DNA of 8,062 nt from CAXGUU01 sp964012875 (GTDB lineage Bacteria > Pseudomonadota > Gammaproteobacteria > Ga0077536). The position numbers and the translations under genes were made by a program. Within the stretch, counting starts at the first letter, position 1, and each line of letters begins with the position of its first letter. The notes under the pieces were generated by a model that saw only the letters and a program-made list of their open reading frames with translations, was not told the DNA's origin and searched no databases. The stretch lies in assembly GCA_964012875.1 (NCBI GenBank), contig CAXGUU010000145.1, forward strand, positions 1-8,062, written 5' to 3'. Positions 6,882 through 8,062 of the stretch are shown here, piece after piece.

Positions 6882-8062
6882 ATGAATGACACCAACGATC
6901 GCGTATCGAGCACGGGTAGGCTTATTGCGCCTGATCTGTTTGCTGGGCTGACGGTCGCACTCGTGTTGGTGCCGCAGTCGATAGCCTACGCTTCGCTCGC
7001 CGGCATGCCACCGGTTTACGGCATTTATGCGGCTGCGCTGCCGCCCATTGCAGCTGCATTTTTTGCCTCATCGCCATATCTGCAGACCGGTCCCGTCGCC
7101 ATGACCAGTGTGCTGACTTTTGGCGCTTTGAGCGCGATAGCGGTGCCGTTCTCAGATGACTACGTCGCGCTGGCGGCATTGCTCGCGCTTATTGTCGGGA
7201 TCGTTCGCATCATCATCGGCGTTGCCCGGGCGGGGTTTATTACCTATCTCATGTCCGAGCCGGTCCTCACGGGATTTACCAGCGCTGCAGCGATCCTGAT
7301 CGCGCTGGCCCAGTTGCCGACGTTGGTCGGCGTTCAAATCGCGGACAACGGCGTAATCGGTGGCGCTTTCCACGTGTTGATGGCGCCGTTGGCGTGGTCG
7401 TGGACCGATGTCACGCTGGGGCTTCTTGCGCTCGCGTGCATCTTTGGCGGCCGCCGCCTCCATCCTTCGTTCCCCGGCGCCCTGGTGGCTGTCGTCGCGG
7501 GCATTTTATTCAGCAAGACGAGCGGCTACGAAGGCGCGGTCGTCGGCATGCTCCCGACCGACTGGCCGCCGCTGTCGCTCGAATTGCCGTGGGCCATGAC
7601 CCGTGAGTTGTTGTTGCCCGGTCTCGTCATCGCCCTTGTTGGTTTCGCCGAGCCCGCGGCTATCGCGCGCGCCATCGCTACCCAGACACGCACCCACTGG
7701 AACGCGGATCGCGAATTCGTCAGTCAGGGGGTTGCCAATATAACGGCAGCATTGTCGGCGGCCTTCCCCGTTGGTGGTTCATTCTCCCGCACCATGATCA
7801 ACCGCGCCGCGGGCGGTCGCACCCGCTGGAGCGGTATGGTGACGGGTGCGTTCGTGCTGGTGTTTATCCCGTTTGCCAGCACGCTTGAATCATTGCCGCG
7901 CTCCATCATAGCCGCCATCGTGATCGCCGCCGTCGTCAACCTGATGAAGGCCCGGGTGCTGGTCGATCTGATTCGGGTATCGCGCGCGCAGGCGGTGGTC
8001 GGGTGGACCACTTTTGTGCTGACGCTTGCGCTCGCACCTCGAATCGCCCAGGCCATGCTCAT
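6882..8062 (+). CDS. SulP family anion transporter (sulfate permease-like), 3' end outside the window
   Basis: The first 393 residues of a SulP (SLC26-like) inner-membrane transporter are present. These proteins carry sulfate, bicarbonate, dicarboxylates or other anions through a core-and-gate membrane domain. The family hallmark starts at once: PDLFAGLTVALVLVPQ, then IAYASLAGMPPVYGIYAA (residues 17-51), and LQTGPVAMTSVLTFGALS (67-84). Further family features are LMSEPVLTGFTSAAAILIA (123-141), ALVGFAEPAAIARA with Glu257 (251-264), and the late-core motif FPVGGSFSRT (295-304). Hydrophobic segments recur from residue 16 to 390, consistent with most of the usual 14 helices. The cytoplasmic STAS domain normally at the C-terminus would lie beyond the window. 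ATG 6882 is the natural start because the SulP signature follows within 16 residues; the ribosome site is weak (GGA at 6872-6874). The transported anion cannot be told from this portion, so calling it a sulfate permease is only the family default. Confidence 0.95.
   Translation, partial: MNDTNDRVSSTGRLIAPDLFAGLTVALVLVPQSIAYASLAGMPPVYGIYAAALPPIAAAFFASSPYLQTGPVAMTSVLTFGALSAIAVPFSDDYVALAALLALIVGIVRIIIGVARAGFITYLMSEPVLTGFTSAAAILIALAQLPTLVGVQIADNGVIGGAFHVLMAPLAWSWTDVTLGLLALACIFGGRRLHPSFPGALVAVVAGILFSKTSGYEGAVVGMLPTDWPPLSLELPWAMTRELLLPGLVIALVGFAEPAAIARAIATQTRTHWNADREFVSQGVANITAALSAAFPVGGSFSRTMINRAAGGRTRWSGMVTGAFVLVFIPFASTLESLPRSIIAAIVIAAVVNLMKARVLVDLIRVSRAQAVVGWTTFVLTLALAPRIAQAML

Noticed and set aside
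6620..6889. Plus-strand open frame of 89 codons before the SulP gene
   Set aside because: It runs antisense to the MazG-like remnant, matches no family and overlaps the SulP start in another frame.

Overview
The window looks like chromosomal DNA of a GC-rich proteobacterium, most likely a gammaproteobacterium. The basis is an Escherichia-type phosphoenolpyruvate carboxylase of 882 residues, a SulP anion transporter, and remnants of a DUF47/PhoU-like protein and a MazG-like pyrophosphohydrolase, both of types common in that class. No lineage marker is present, so the placement is an inference. I see no tRNA, rRNA, CRISPR array, insertion sequence or phage gene.

Left part (1-2629): two divergent genes share a 188-base intergenic region. 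The minus-strand gene is a class III (CaiB/BaiF, Frc-like) CoA-transferase that runs off the left edge. The plus-strand gene is a complete thiamine-diphosphate enzyme of the acetolactate synthase / 2-hydroxyacyl-CoA lyase / oxalyl-CoA decarboxylase superfamily. The pairing recalls frc-oxc (oxalate) modules and suggests CoA activation of a small acid followed by thiamine-dependent C-C cleavage. Residue details argue against simply naming them frc and oxc.

Middle part (2630-3668): about 1 kb with no intact gene. It holds a 21-base inverted repeat, a decayed DUF47 (PhoU-like, TIGR00153-type) gene with an in-frame TGA and a lost C-terminal half, and a possible small terminator hairpin.

Core (3669-6317): an intact ppc gene. 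All the catalytic and aspartate-binding residues I could check are present.

Right part (6318-8062): convergent with ppc lies a decayed MazG-like nucleotide pyrophosphohydrolase (dCTPase-like) carrying a nonsense codon, a one-base insertion and loss of a metal-binding Asp. It is followed by the 5' two thirds or so of a SulP family anion transporter that runs off the right edge.

I found no convincing new system. The most informative observations are the two pseudogenes flanking an intact ppc, and the CoA-transferase/thiamine-enzyme pair with its unusual cofactor-binding signature.
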